A stretch of DNA of 64,000 nt from Nannocystis pusilla (GTDB taxonomy: Bacteria; Myxococcota_A; Polyangia; Nannocystales; Nannocystaceae): NCBI RefSeq assembly GCF_020073745.1, contig NZ_JAIRAU010000045.1, positions 117,108-181,107 of the forward strand, given 5' to 3'. A program made the position numbers and the translations under genes. This document shows, in pieces, positions 35,787 to 44,751 of the stretch. The first letter of the stretch is position 1; every line of letters starts with the position of its first letter. The notes beneath the pieces are model-generated. The model was not told where the DNA came from, did not search any database, and worked only from the letters and a program-made list of their open reading frames with translations.

Positions 35787-37079
35787 TCACTCGGGCGGCA
35801 GCAGGCGCAGGCGGGTGACGGGGAGGGCGGCCTCGTCGAGGGCGGCGGCGAGCTGGCCGTCGGCGACGGGCTCGGTGAGCATGACCATGGCGGCCGAACC
35901 GTCGTCGGAGGGGGTCTCCTGCGACATGCGGCGGATGCTGACGCCGTGGCGGCCGAGGCAGGCGGCGACGCGGCCGAGCACGCCGGGGACGTGCGGGGCG
36001 CGGAAGCACAGGTAGTGGGCGCAGACGACCTCGGCGAGCGGGCGCAGGGTCGCGGGCGTGGCGGGGGGGATCGCAGGCTGGCCCGAGGGACCTGTCCCGG
36101 AGTACAGGCCCGCGAGGATGTCGCGGGCGACCTCGAGGATGTCGGACACGACGGCGACGGCGGTGGGCATCATGCCGGCGCCGCGGCCGTAGTAGAGGCT
36201 GGGGCCGAGGGCGTCGGACTGGACGAGCACGGCGTTGAAGGCGCCCTGGACGCCGGCGAGGACGTGGCCGCGCGGGACCAGCGTGGGGTGGACGCGGAGG
36301 CTGACGCCATGGTCGTCGCGCTGACCGATGGCGAGGCTCTTGATGACGAACCCGAGCTCGGCGGCGGCGCGGATGTCGAAGGCGGTGATGCCGGAGATCC
36401 CCTCGGTGGGCATCGTGCTCGGGTCGACCTGGACGCCGAAGGCGACGAGGGCCAAGAGCGCCAGCTTGTGGGCGGCGTCGCCACCACCGACGTCGAGCGT
36501 GGGGTCGGCCTCGGCGTAGCCGGCGGCCTGGGCGCCCGCCAGCGCCTCGGCGAAGCCCGCGCCGGTGCGGGTCATGGCGTCGAGGATGTAATTCGAGGTG
36601 CCGTTGACGATCCCGCACAGGCCGGTGATCCGGTCGCTGGCGAGGCCCTCTCGCAGACTGCGAAGCAGGGGGATCCCGCCGGCCACGGAACCCTCGAAGA
36701 CGACCGCCCGCCCGACCCGCGCGGCCTCGGCGAAGATCTCGGCGCCGCGCTCGGCCAGGACGGCCTTGTTGGCGGTGACGACGTGCTTGCCGGCCCGCAG
36801 CGCCGCCAGGATGTAGCTGCGCGCCGGCTCGATGCCCCCCATGAGCTCGACGACGACGGCGATCTCGGGATCGCCGAGGACAGCCTCGATGTCGGTGGTG
36901 AGCAGGCCCGGCGCGGTGGCCACGGCTCGCTCGCGGGCGGGATCGCGCACGAGGACGCGCCGGATGTGAAGGGATGCCCCCAGACGGGCCTCGATCCGGG
37001 CGCGGTGTTCACCGAGCAATCGCACGGTGCCCGCGCCGACGTTGCCGAGGCCGAGGATGCCGACGCCGAGCGCTCGCAC
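35787..37079 (-). CDS. hom: Homoserine dehydrogenase with ACT domain
   Basis: A 430-residue enzyme. NAD(P) site GVGILGLGNVGAGTVRLL, catalytic region VVTANKAVLAERG, GTSNYILDAMT, GYAEADPTLDVGGGDAAHKLALLA (catalytic Lys), and SGITAFDI. The C-terminal ACT domain (about 350-425) begins HYLCFRAPHVPGVLGRVAACLGRHGVSI and normally gives threonine feedback control. Reaction: aspartate semialdehyde to homoserine, for Thr and Met synthesis. Two dyads lie in the linker before the ACT domain. Confidence 0.96.
   Translation of the reverse strand: MRALGVGILGLGNVGAGTVRLLGEHRARIEARLGASLHIRRVLVRDPARERAVATAPGLLTTDIEAVLGDPEIAVVVELMGGIEPARSYILAALRAGKHVVTANKAVLAERGAEIFAEAARVGRAVVFEGSVAGGIPLLRSLREGLASDRITGLCGIVNGTSNYILDAMTRTGAGFAEALAGAQAAGYAEADPTLDVGGGDAAHKLALLALVAFGVQVDPSTMPTEGISGITAFDIRAAAELGFVIKSLAIGQRDDHGVSLRVHPTLVPRGHVLAGVQGAFNAVLVQSDALGPSLYYGRGAGMMPTAVAVVSDILEVARDILAGLYSGTGPSGQPAIPPATPATLRPLAEVVCAHYLCFRAPHVPGVLGRVAACLGRHGVSIRRMSQETPSDDGSAAMVMLTEPVADGQLAAALDEAALPVTRLRLLPPE
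36079..36106. repeat. Dyad pair in the hom catalytic/ACT linker
   Basis: TGGCC-CGAG-GGACC is followed by TGTCC-CGGA-GTACA. It codes LYSGTGPSGQP, the variable linker before the ACT domain. Confidence 0.65.
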
Positions 37080-37126
37080 GCGGCGACACTACCACGCGGG
37101 CGGCGATTGTGCGAACGTGGGCGGCG

Positions 37127-38506
37127 ATGGAAGCGCCGGCCGAAGCGACTGAAACGCCGTTCAGGACCCTTCCCCGGGCGCCCGGACTGCCCTGGCTGGG
37201 CAGCATGGTCGACATCGCGAGGAAGACCAATTACGTCGGCATGACCGAGCTGGTGCGCCGCTACGGGGCGCCGCTCGGGGTGCACTTCGGCAACATCGTG
37301 GTGGTGCCGACGGTCCGGCCGGAGCACGCGCAGCACATCCTGGTCGAGAGCCGCGGGGTGTATCAAAAGCTGAACGAGATCGACGGGCTGCGGCTGCTCG
37401 TCGGCCAGGGGCTGTTCTCGAGCGAGGGCGAGACGTGGACGAGCCAGCGGCGCCTGATGCAGCCGCACTTCACGCCGAAGGCGGTGCAGCGCTACGTCGC
37501 CGACATGCGCGGGGCGGTCGAGCAGATGCTGCAGCGCTGGTCGGGGCAGGCGGAGGTCGAGGCGCTGTTCGAGTCGATGCGGATGGCGATGGACGTGATC
37601 GGCCGGACCATGTTCGGGGTGCCGGAGATCGGCGAAGCGGGGCCGATCGGGCGCGCGATCGGGACGGCGCTCGAGCTGGCCAGCCGGCGCCTGTTCGAGC
37701 TGTTCACGCCGCCGCTGTGGATCCCGACGCCGCAGAACCGCCGCTTCGTCGCGGCCAAGCGCGAGGTCGACGCGTTCATCTACGACCTCATCGGCAAGCG
37801 CCGCGCCGGGACGTCGGGCTCGGAGCAGCGCGACCTGCTCGACGTGCTGATCGCGGCCACCGACGACGAGTCGGGCCGGCGCATGAGCGACGAGCAGCTG
37901 CGCGACGAGGTGATGACGGTGTTCATCGCCGGCCACGAGACGACGGCGGTGACGCTGACGTGGGCGCTGGCGCTGCTGGCCCGCCACCCCGAGGTGATGG
38001 CCCGCGTGCAGGCGGAGGTCGACGCGCTGGGCCACGACATCCCGGGTCTCGAGGACATCCCGAAGCTGCCCTACACGCGGCAGGTGATCGACGAGACGCT
38101 GCGGCTGTACCCGGCGGTGTGGGCGATCCCCCGCACGGCCGCGCGCGACGACGTGCTGTGCGGCTACCCGATCGCGAAGGGCTCGATCGTCACGGTGATG
38201 GTCCACGAGCTGCACCGCCAGCCCGACGTGTGGCCCGACCCCAACCGCTTCGACCCGGGCCGGTTCGCCGCCGGCGCGGCGCAGGGCCGCCAAAAATCGG
38301 CGTACATGCCCTTTGGAGCAGGTCATCGCATTTGCATCGGCATCCACTTCGCGCTGCTCGAGCTGGTGGTGGCGCTCGCGGCGGTGGCCCGCCGCTACAG
38401 CTGGCGGCTGGTGGCGCCGGAGGTGCCGGCGGTGGGGGTCAGCACGCTGCGGCCGGCGCGGCCGGTGCGGATCGCGCTGGCGCCGCGGCGGGCAGACGCA
38501 CGGTGA
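37127..38506 (+). CDS. Cytochrome P450
   Basis: A 459-residue P450 starting MEAPAEATETPFR (ATG 37127; no good ribosome site visible). Motifs: I-helix AGHETTAVTL, K-helix DETLRLYP (ExxR), PERF-like DPGRFAAG and haem loop PFGAGHRICIG with the axial Cys. Length and GxHFALLE following the Cys match CYP102/CYP110-like bacterial P450s that accept fatty acids or similar hydrophobics. No redox partner is adjacent. Its 3' end overlaps the convergent histidine-kinase gene by 68 bp. Confidence 0.94.
   Translation: MEAPAEATETPFRTLPRAPGLPWLGSMVDIARKTNYVGMTELVRRYGAPLGVHFGNIVVVPTVRPEHAQHILVESRGVYQKLNEIDGLRLLVGQGLFSSEGETWTSQRRLMQPHFTPKAVQRYVADMRGAVEQMLQRWSGQAEVEALFESMRMAMDVIGRTMFGVPEIGEAGPIGRAIGTALELASRRLFELFTPPLWIPTPQNRRFVAAKREVDAFIYDLIGKRRAGTSGSEQRDLLDVLIAATDDESGRRMSDEQLRDEVMTVFIAGHETTAVTLTWALALLARHPEVMARVQAEVDALGHDIPGLEDIPKLPYTRQVIDETLRLYPAVWAIPRTAARDDVLCGYPIAKGSIVTVMVHELHRQPDVWPDPNRFDPGRFAAGAAQGRQKSAYMPFGAGHRICIGIHFALLELVVALAAVARRYSWRLVAPEVPAVGVSTLRPARPVRIALAPRRADAR
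38307..38320. repeat. Dyad TGCCC-TTTG-GAGCA over the P450 haem loop
   Basis: It codes MPFGAGH of the conserved haem motif. The amino acids are family-required; only codon choice is free, so this copy may be chance or codon-level convergence. Confidence 0.35.
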
Positions 38507-39875
38507 AGACGCTGCCGCGGCCGAACTCGGAGCGGACGCCGATGGTGCCGCCCATCATCTCGACGAGGTTCTTGCACAGGGCGAGGCCGAGGCCGGTGCC
38601 CTCGTAGCGGCGGCGCGGCGACGAGTCGACCTGCGTGAAGGGCTCGAAGATCCGGCGGTGGTCGCCGTCGCGGATGCCGATGCCGGTGTCCTCCACCGCG
38701 AACACGACGAACTCGGCGAGGCCCGCGGTCTCGCCGTGCACGTGGACGGTGACGCGCCCGCGGGCGGTGAACTTGAGGGCGTTGCCGACCAGGTTGATGA
38801 GGACCTGGCGCAGGCGGCCGCGGTCGAGGTCGGCGACGAGCGCGGCGGGCGGCGGCCGCAGCTCGAGCACGTTGCCGCGGGTGCGCGCGAGCGGCTGCAG
38901 GGCCTCGACGACCTCGCGCGCGACGTCCTCGGCGACGAAGCGCTCGCGCCGGAGGTCGAGCTTGGCCGCCTCGACGCGCGAGAGGTCGAGGACGTCGTCG
39001 ATGAGGCCGAGCAGGTGCTGGCTGGCGCCGACGATCTTGACGAGGTCGTCGCGCATGTCGGGCAGGTCGCGGGCGTCGGCGTCCTCGACCAGCATCTCGG
39101 CGTAGCCGATGACGGCGTTGAGCGGGGTGCGCAGCTCGTGGCTCATGGTGGCCATGAAGGCCGACTTGGCGCTGCTGGCCGCGACCGCCTGCTGGGCGAG
39201 GATCCGCGCGCGCTCGATCTCGAGGTCGGCGTGCTCGAGCTGGACCGCCGCGGCCTCGGCGCGGGCGATCGCCTCGTCCTTGGCGAGGTCGGCCAGGTAG
39301 CCGAGCCCCTGGACGGCGAGGATCGTCATCGCGCCGTAGATCGCGGTGGTCGAGGCGTAGCTCCTCGGGTCGTGGAACTGCGGCAGGACGTCGGTGAAGT
39401 GGTCGGCGGCGAACAGGAGGCCGACGCCGACGAGGCAGATCGCGCCCCACAGGTGGCCGGCGGCGCGCCCGGCCATCTGCGTGGCGAGGAAGGGCACGAG
39501 CGCCAGCAAGATCCAGTAGGGCGAGGCGAACACGCCGGTGGTGGAGACGGCGTAGACGGTGCCGGCGAACACGCAGCCGGTGATCCAGTGGCCGGCCGCC
39601 GTCGGCGTGCCGGTGCGCCGCAGCAGCCACGGGCCCACGAGGGTGAGCGCGAGCGTGCCGAGGTCGGCGGCCAGCGAGGTGACGCGGCCGAGGCCCTCGG
39701 TGGTGGTGGCGATGACCGGGACGGTGAAGGCGCAGGCGAGGACGACGAGCCAGGCGGTGCCCTCGATCAGCAGGGCCCTGCGCCGGCGCTCATGATCTTC
39801 CAGCAGGGCGGACGGAAGTCCGCGCTCGAGCAGGGCGATGAGCCGGCTCGACCATGTTGGCAGACCCTGTGCCAT
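38439..39875 (-). CDS. Membrane sensor histidine kinase
   Basis: A 478-residue kinase starting MAQGLPTWSSRLIALLERGLP. About six transmembrane helices occupy 45-205. The HisKA box is AFMATMSHELRTPLNAVIGYAEML with the phospho-acceptor His, and the ATP site shows N-box VLINLVGNALKFT, G1 VFAVEDTGIGI, F-box IFEPFTQVD and G2 GTGLGLALCKNL. No receiver domain and no adjacent response regulator, so the partner is an orphan elsewhere. The last 68 bp overlap the P450 gene antisense. Confidence 0.93.
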   Translation of the reverse strand: MAQGLPTWSSRLIALLERGLPSALLEDHERRRRALLIEGTAWLVVLACAFTVPVIATTTEGLGRVTSLAADLGTLALTLVGPWLLRRTGTPTAAGHWITGCVFAGTVYAVSTTGVFASPYWILLALVPFLATQMAGRAAGHLWGAICLVGVGLLFAADHFTDVLPQFHDPRSYASTTAIYGAMTILAVQGLGYLADLAKDEAIARAEAAAVQLEHADLEIERARILAQQAVAASSAKSAFMATMSHELRTPLNAVIGYAEMLVEDADARDLPDMRDDLVKIVGASQHLLGLIDDVLDLSRVEAAKLDLRRERFVAEDVAREVVEALQPLARTRGNVLELRPPPAALVADLDRGRLRQVLINLVGNALKFTARGRVTVHVHGETAGLAEFVVFAVEDTGIGIRDGDHRRIFEPFTQVDSSPRRRYEGTGLGLALCKNLVEMMGGTIGVRSEFGRGSVFTVRLPAAAPARSAPAAPAAAC

Positions 39876-39980
39876 GCGGGGGAAACAGCATAACGCAGCC
39901 GATGATGGTCGTGCGACGTGGGCCACGTCGCGCCGGCGCTGCGCTTTACACAGGGCTGCCGGCGTGGTCTCGTGCGCGCC

Positions 39981-41030
39981 ATGAGTACCCCTCCAAGCGG
40001 CGTTACGGCGCCTCCTCGCGGCAAGACTCTGGTGACAGGCGCAGCCGGTCACGTCGGCGCGAGCCTTGTGCGACATCTGCTCGCGGCCGGCGAGGATGTG
40101 CGTGTGCTGGTGCATCCTCGGCACAACAACCGCGGTGTGGAGAACCTCCCGGTCGAGCGCGTCGAGGGCGACCTGCTCGACGAGGCGGCGGTGGCGCGGG
40201 CGGTGCAAGGTTGCACGCGCGTGTACCACACGGCGGCCAAGGTCTCGGTGCTGAGCCCGACCGAGCCGCAGATGCGCGAGCTGTGGCGGATCAACGTGCT
40301 CGGCACGCGCCACGTGCTGCGCGCGGCCCAGCGCGCCGGCGTGGCCCGCGTGGTCCACACCAGCTCGTTCTCGACGATCGGCTTCGACCCCGACGACCCG
40401 AGCAAACCTTGCCATGAGGACATGCCCTTTTATCCCTTCGTCGAGTGGATGCCCTACTCGCGCACGAAGGTGCTCGCCGAACAGGAGGCGCTGCAGGCCT
40501 GCGCCGACGGGCTCGACGTGGTGATCGCGGTGTCGACCGGGGTGGTCGGGCCGCACGACTACCTGCCGTCGCGCACGGGCAAGGCGATGATCGACTTCGC
40601 CAGGGGCAAGCTGCGGGCGATCATCCCCGGCGGCTACGAGGCGGTGACCACCGACGACCTGGCGCGCGGGCACGTGCTGGCGATGGAGCGCGGGCGCACG
40701 GGGCAGCGCTACATCTTCAGCACGCGCTACGTGACGATGGACGAGATGCTGGCGCTGTTCGCCGAGCAGGTCGGGACGAGCCGCCGGCCGGTGGCACTAT
40801 CGCCGCGGCTGATGTCGACGGTGGCGCGGGCGATCTCCAGGCCGATGGCGCGGCTGTTCCCCAACGTGCCGCAGCACCTCACGCCGGGCGCGGTGTTCGT
40901 GCTGACGATGCAGCGCCGCGCCGACACCACGCGCGCGCAGCGAGAGCTGGGCTTCGTGCCCGGCGACCTGCCGGCGGCGGTGCGCGCGTGGTACGAGTTC
41001 TTCGTCGCCGAGGGGATGATCGCGCGCTGA
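39981..41030 (+). CDS. NAD-dependent epimerase/dehydratase (extended SDR)
   Basis: A 349-residue protein. MSTPPSGVTAPPRG precedes the NAD site TLVTGAAGHVGASLVRHLL. The catalytic YxxxK is MPYSRTKVLAEQEAL, with Ser in VVHTSSFSTIG. Similar to dihydroflavonol reductase-like and hopanoid-associated (HpnA-type) SDRs. Start 39981 was preferred over a frame extension to 39918. A dyad codes PCHEDMPFYP near the active site. Substrate unknown. Confidence 0.9.
   Translation: MSTPPSGVTAPPRGKTLVTGAAGHVGASLVRHLLAAGEDVRVLVHPRHNNRGVENLPVERVEGDLLDEAAVARAVQGCTRVYHTAAKVSVLSPTEPQMRELWRINVLGTRHVLRAAQRAGVARVVHTSSFSTIGFDPDDPSKPCHEDMPFYPFVEWMPYSRTKVLAEQEALQACADGLDVVIAVSTGVVGPHDYLPSRTGKAMIDFARGKLRAIIPGGYEAVTTDDLARGHVLAMERGRTGQRYIFSTRYVTMDEMLALFAEQVGTSRRPVALSPRLMSTVARAISRPMARLFPNVPQHLTPGAVFVLTMQRRADTTRAQRELGFVPGDLPAAVRAWYEFFVAEGMIAR
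40409..40422. repeat. Dyad TTGCC-ATGA-GGACA
   Basis: In the SDR gene, 10 residues before the catalytic Tyr; followed by a weak second unit TGCCC-TTTT-ATCCC. Confidence 0.4.
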
Positions 41031-41033
41031 AGC

Positions 41034-42689
41034 TCAGCGGGTGTGCGCTTCGAACTGCAGGCTGAACACCGCCTTGGTCGGCTTCGGCATGGTCGGGTGG
41101 ACCCTCCACCCGACGGACGCCTTGGCGAGGCACTTCTCGATCTTGCCGATCGAGAGGGTCGACCAGTTGACGCGGGCGAGCACGGCCTTGCCGGTCTCGT
41201 CGAAGTGGACCTGGAACTGCATGACGCCGGCGAGCTCGGGGTCCTTGACCAGCGCATCCTCGTAGCAGGCGCGCCAGGGGCCGGACCGCTTGCGCGCGTA
41301 CTCCCGCAGCTGCTGCGATTCGATGCCGCCCTCGCCGGTCATCGCCGGCGCGTCGATGTGGAGCTGGGCGATGATCCGGCTCCTCGCCTGCTCCTCGGCG
41401 GTCGGCGGCGGCAGGCCCTGGGTGGCGGTGAGGGTGACCTGAGAGACAGGTCCCTTCTTGGGCTCGGGCTTCTCGGGGTGCACGCCGCCGCCGCGCTCGG
41501 TCTCGGCGAGCTCGAGGCCGCCGAAGTGCTTGCTCGTGCGCGGCGGCCCGCCGGTGGCCTGGGCCCACCACGCGTCGTCCTGGGGGCCGCCCTTGTAGGC
41601 GCGCTGGCCGTTCTTCATGTTGACGGTGAAGTCCTCGACGGCGTTGACGAAGCCGGGGTCACCGAGGTGGCCGGCGACGCGGTCGTAGTCGAAGCTGCGA
41701 TCGAAGCGCGAGCCGACCTTGGAGGGCCGGCGGGCGAACGCGGCCGCCGAGCTCGGGGCGACGAGGCCGGTGGTCTCGTCGGCGACGAAGGCGGGCGCGG
41801 GCTCGGGCTCGGGCTCGGGCGCTCGCGCGGGCGCGGGCTGGCTGCGCGGGACAGCGACGCGCGGCGCTGCGACCGGCGGCGGAGGCGGAGGCGGCGGGGT
41901 CGACTCCGAGGGCGGCGGCGTGGGGCTGATGTAGCGGGTGACGAGCTCGATCTGCGCCTCGCGGTCGAGCTCGAGCGGCGCCGCCGGGGCGCGCTCGAGC
42001 CAGAACATCCAGCCGCCGAGCAAGAGCGCGGCGCCGATGTGGCTGAGCCACGCGAGGCGGTCGAACGCGAGCGGGTTGTGCGGCGCGTCGGCGGGCGGGA
42101 CCTGGGAGATCTCGAAGGTCAGGTCGCCGAGCTCGAGGACGGCGCGGGCGCCCGCGGGCAGGGCGATCGAGCGGCGGCCCTGGGCGACCGCCTCGGCGAG
42201 GTCGAGCGGGCCGGGGCCGTCGACGGTGCCGCGCACGCCGGGCGGGAGGCCGAGGACGAAGCCCTGCTCGAGGGCGATGATCAGCGGGACGCCGGCTTCG
42301 GGCGCGCCGGCGACGGCGACGGTGAGATCGACCCCGGGGGCCTCGCCGATGGTGTAGCGGGCGCGCGGACGGTCGCGCCAGCGGACCAGGCCGAGGACCA
42401 GCGGGACCAGGCCGAGAGCGACGAGACAGGCGCCGAGGCCGGCGCCGAGGCCCGCGGTGGGGCAGGGCGGGAGCTCGCACTGCCCCGTGGCCGCGGCCTG
42501 GGCGACGGCGCGCAGGGCCAGGGCGAAGCCGAGCAGCAGGAGGACCGCGCCGGCCCCGAAATAGGCCGCCGGGGCGACGGCCGGCGCCTCGGACCAGCGG
42601 ACGTGCTGGATGTCGACGACGCGGCCGCGATAACGGGCGACGACCTCGGCGACGGGCGGGACGATAGGGGTCACGCTGGGGGCGGTCAC
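41034..42689 (-). CDS. AgmX/PglI C-terminal domain protein
   Basis: A 551-residue membrane protein. Hydrophobic helices at about 40-65 and 85-105, a soluble segment with VLELGDLTFEISQVPP, and one TM near 230 (LLLGGWMFWL). A Pro-rich arm (TPPPPPPPPVAAP) follows, as in TonB-like energy couplers. The C-terminal ~110 residues match the AgmX/PglI C-terminal domain: WRACYEDALVKDPELAGVM, VHFDETGKAVLARV, EKCLAKASVGWRV. In Myxococcus such proteins belong to gliding and envelope machineries. It converges with the epimerase gene, 3 bp apart. Confidence 0.85.
   Translation of the reverse strand: MTAPSVTPIVPPVAEVVARYRGRVVDIQHVRWSEAPAVAPAAYFGAGAVLLLLGFALALRAVAQAAATGQCELPPCPTAGLGAGLGACLVALGLVPLVLGLVRWRDRPRARYTIGEAPGVDLTVAVAGAPEAGVPLIIALEQGFVLGLPPGVRGTVDGPGPLDLAEAVAQGRRSIALPAGARAVLELGDLTFEISQVPPADAPHNPLAFDRLAWLSHIGAALLLGGWMFWLERAPAAPLELDREAQIELVTRYISPTPPPSESTPPPPPPPPVAAPRVAVPRSQPAPARAPEPEPEPAPAFVADETTGLVAPSSAAAFARRPSKVGSRFDRSFDYDRVAGHLGDPGFVNAVEDFTVNMKNGQRAYKGGPQDDAWWAQATGGPPRTSKHFGGLELAETERGGGVHPEKPEPKKGPVSQVTLTATQGLPPPTAEEQARSRIIAQLHIDAPAMTGEGGIESQQLREYARKRSGPWRACYEDALVKDPELAGVMQFQVHFDETGKAVLARVNWSTLSIGKIEKCLAKASVGWRVHPTMPKPTKAVFSLQFEAHTR
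41435..41448. repeat. Dyad TGACC-TGAG-AGACA
   Basis: In the AgmX/PglI-type gene, coding GPVSQVTL, just before the C-terminal domain. Two arm mismatches. Confidence 0.4.
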
Positions 42690-42810
42690 GCAGAGGGAGT
42701 GTCACGTCCGGGGGACCCGAAAGTTCCCGACCAAGTGAGATTCACGACGAGCCCGGGCGTGTGAAACCAAGCGGTGTTCGGCCGGGTCGGCGCGCGAGCG
42801 CTTCCGGAGA

Positions 42811-42838
42811 TGTCCGTAAGAGCATGTCCGATCGAGCA
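42811..42838. repeat. Dyad pair in a divergent promoter region
   Basis: TGTCC-GTAA-GAGCA is followed directly by TGTCC-GATC-GAGCA, in the 228-bp gap between divergent genes, 80 bp before the beta-helix lipoprotein start. Confidence 0.65.
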
Positions 42839-42917
42839 TCGGCGGAAGCGGAGGTCGTGAGGCAGCGGCGATCGGTGGCCATCCCTGGCGCGCGTCCGGC
42901 TCGGGCAAGCTGGCGTC

Positions 42918-44654
42918 ATGCGCGTTCGTGTGGGTGCGTCCTTGTTGTGGATCGTGGCGTGTGGTGGCGGCGGTGGGGGCACGAGCGCGTCGACGGCGAC
43001 CGGGGAGGCGACGAGCACGAGCACGGGCGCGGACGGGACGACGAGCGGCTCCGCCGCGACGACCGAGGCGCCGACGAGCACGACGACGGCGACGCCGACC
43101 TCGACGACGACGACGACGGGCACCACCGGCGAGGAGGCGGGCTGGCGCAGCGAGCTGTACCCGGAGGACTGGACGCCCGGGTTCACGGGGCCGGAGGGGC
43201 GCTTCCTCCACGACTTCTCGTACGCGGGCTACCACCTCGCGGGCGAGGAGCCCGGCAGCGTGGTGCCGGCGATCACGATCGACGCGGTGCGCGACCACGG
43301 GGCCGACCCGACGGGCACGAGCGACGCGACCGCGGCGCTGCAGGCGGCGATCGACGCGGCGGCGCAGGCCGGGGGCGCGGTGGTGCGGCTGCCGGAGGGG
43401 CTCTACCGGGTCGACGGCCGGCTGACGGTCACGAGCTCGAACACGGTGATCGCCGGCGCGGGGGCCGAGCACAGCCGGCTGTGGTTCACTGCCTTTTCGG
43501 ACATGTCCTTCGAGGCACACCTGACGTTCGCCGGCGCGCCGCAGCTGGGGGCCGACGTGCCGCTGGTGGCCGACGGCCAGCCGCGCGCGCGCACCGTGAC
43601 GGTGGCCGACGTGGGGACGCTGAAGGTCGGCGACGAGGTCGCGATCGGCTGGCAGATCTCCCCGGCGTTCGTCGCAGAGCACGGCATGACCGGGACGTGG
43701 ATGGCGTTCAACGACACCTGGCAGGTGTTCTTCTGGCGCACGATCACGGCGATCGACGCCGGCAGCGGGACGATCGAGCTCGACGTGCCGCTGCGCTACC
43801 CGGCGCTGGTGCGCGACCAGGCGAGCGTGCGCGCGGTGACGGGGCTGCTGCACGAGGTCGCGCTGACGGACGTCGGGGTCGCCAACGCCGTCGGCTGGGA
43901 GGACGCGTGGTCGCAGGACCAGGTGTACGCGGTGGCGATGGTCGGCGTGCGCGACGCGTGGGTCGCGGGCGTGAAGTCGTTCGTGTCACCGGGCGCGCCG
44001 ACCGAGGGCAAGGGCGCCGGACGGCACCTGCAGTCGGGGGGGCTGACGATCCAGCGCAGCGCGCGGGTGACGGTGATGGACTCGACCATGGAGCTGGCGC
44101 AGCACCGCGGCGAGGGCGGCAACGGCTACCTGTTCGAGGTGATGCAGAGCGGCGAGGTGCTGGTGCGCGACTGCGTGGCCCGGGCGGGGCGGCACAACTT
44201 CGTGCAGAACTGGGGCTTCGGCGCGACGGGGATCGTGTGGCTGCGGGTGCGCAGCTCGGAGGGCAGGGCGATCGCGCTGATGAGCAGCGAGCTCGGGCCG
44301 GTCGGGCTGTCGGAGTTCCACCACTCGCTGGCGACGGCCAACCTGCTCGACCAGAGCGTGGTCGACGACGGCTGGGGCGCGGTCAACCGCCTGGCGTGGT
44401 CGAGCGGCGCCGGACACAGCGCGACGCAATCGGCGGTGTGGAACGCCGACGGCATCGGGGCGGTGCGCTCGCGCCAGTTCGGCCACGGCTACGTGATCGG
44501 CGTCGGGCCGCAGCTGCGGGTCGAGACCAGCCTCGACGAGCCCGACGCCGAGGGCACGATGCCCGAGGACTGGGTCGAGGGGCCGGGCAAGGTCGGGCCG
44601 CTCGAGCCGCCGTCGCTCTACGAGGACCAGCTGGCGCGCCGCCTCGGCCGCTGA
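42918..44654 (+). CDS. Right-handed beta-helix (pectate-lyase-like) lipoprotein
   Basis: A 578-residue protein. MRVRVGASLLWIVAC is a lipoprotein signal (lipobox IVAC), followed by a Gly run and a Ser/Thr linker to about 70. The domain FSYAGYHLAGEEPG then IDAVRDHGADPTGTSDATAALQAAIDAA and GAVVRLPEGLYRVDG is the start of Pectate_lyase_3/GH28-like beta-helices. Repeated short strands (VLVRDCVARAGRHNFVQNWG) continue to the end. It may bind or cleave polysaccharide outside the cell. Two dyads lie in an outer loop of the helix. Confidence 0.88.
   Translation: MRVRVGASLLWIVACGGGGGGTSASTATGEATSTSTGADGTTSGSAATTEAPTSTTTATPTSTTTTTGTTGEEAGWRSELYPEDWTPGFTGPEGRFLHDFSYAGYHLAGEEPGSVVPAITIDAVRDHGADPTGTSDATAALQAAIDAAAQAGGAVVRLPEGLYRVDGRLTVTSSNTVIAGAGAEHSRLWFTAFSDMSFEAHLTFAGAPQLGADVPLVADGQPRARTVTVADVGTLKVGDEVAIGWQISPAFVAEHGMTGTWMAFNDTWQVFFWRTITAIDAGSGTIELDVPLRYPALVRDQASVRAVTGLLHEVALTDVGVANAVGWEDAWSQDQVYAVAMVGVRDAWVAGVKSFVSPGAPTEGKGAGRHLQSGGLTIQRSARVTVMDSTMELAQHRGEGGNGYLFEVMQSGEVLVRDCVARAGRHNFVQNWGFGATGIVWLRVRSSEGRAIALMSSELGPVGLSEFHHSLATANLLDQSVVDDGWGAVNRLAWSSGAGHSATQSAVWNADGIGAVRSRQFGHGYVIGVGPQLRVETSLDEPDAEGTMPEDWVEGPGKVGPLEPPSLYEDQLARRLGR
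43490..43517. repeat. Dyad pair inside the beta-helix gene
   Basis: TGCCT-TTTC-GGACA is followed by TGTCC-TTCG-AGGCA; the two outer arms TGCCT and AGGCA are themselves complementary, so the whole 28 bp is a larger palindrome. Codes FTAFSDMSFEAH. Confidence 0.75.
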
Positions 44655-44674
44655 GCGCGGCGTGACGAGGGGCA

Positions 44675-44724
44675 GGTCCATCGGGACATGCGCGAACGGG
44701 CATGAGGACATGCCCGTTCGGGAA
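44675..44724. repeat. Cluster of dyads between convergent genes
   Basis: GGTCC-ATCG-GGACA, TGCGC-GAAC-GGGCA, an 8-bp spacer TGAGGACA, then TGCCC-GTTC-GGGAA. GCCCGTTCG-type arms can also pair with CGAACGGGC (44690-44701 with 44712-44721), giving a strong longer hairpin between the beta-helix and VWA gene stops. Confidence 0.7.
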
Positions 44725-44751
44725 GGTTCGCGGCGACGCCGGCCGCGGCGC

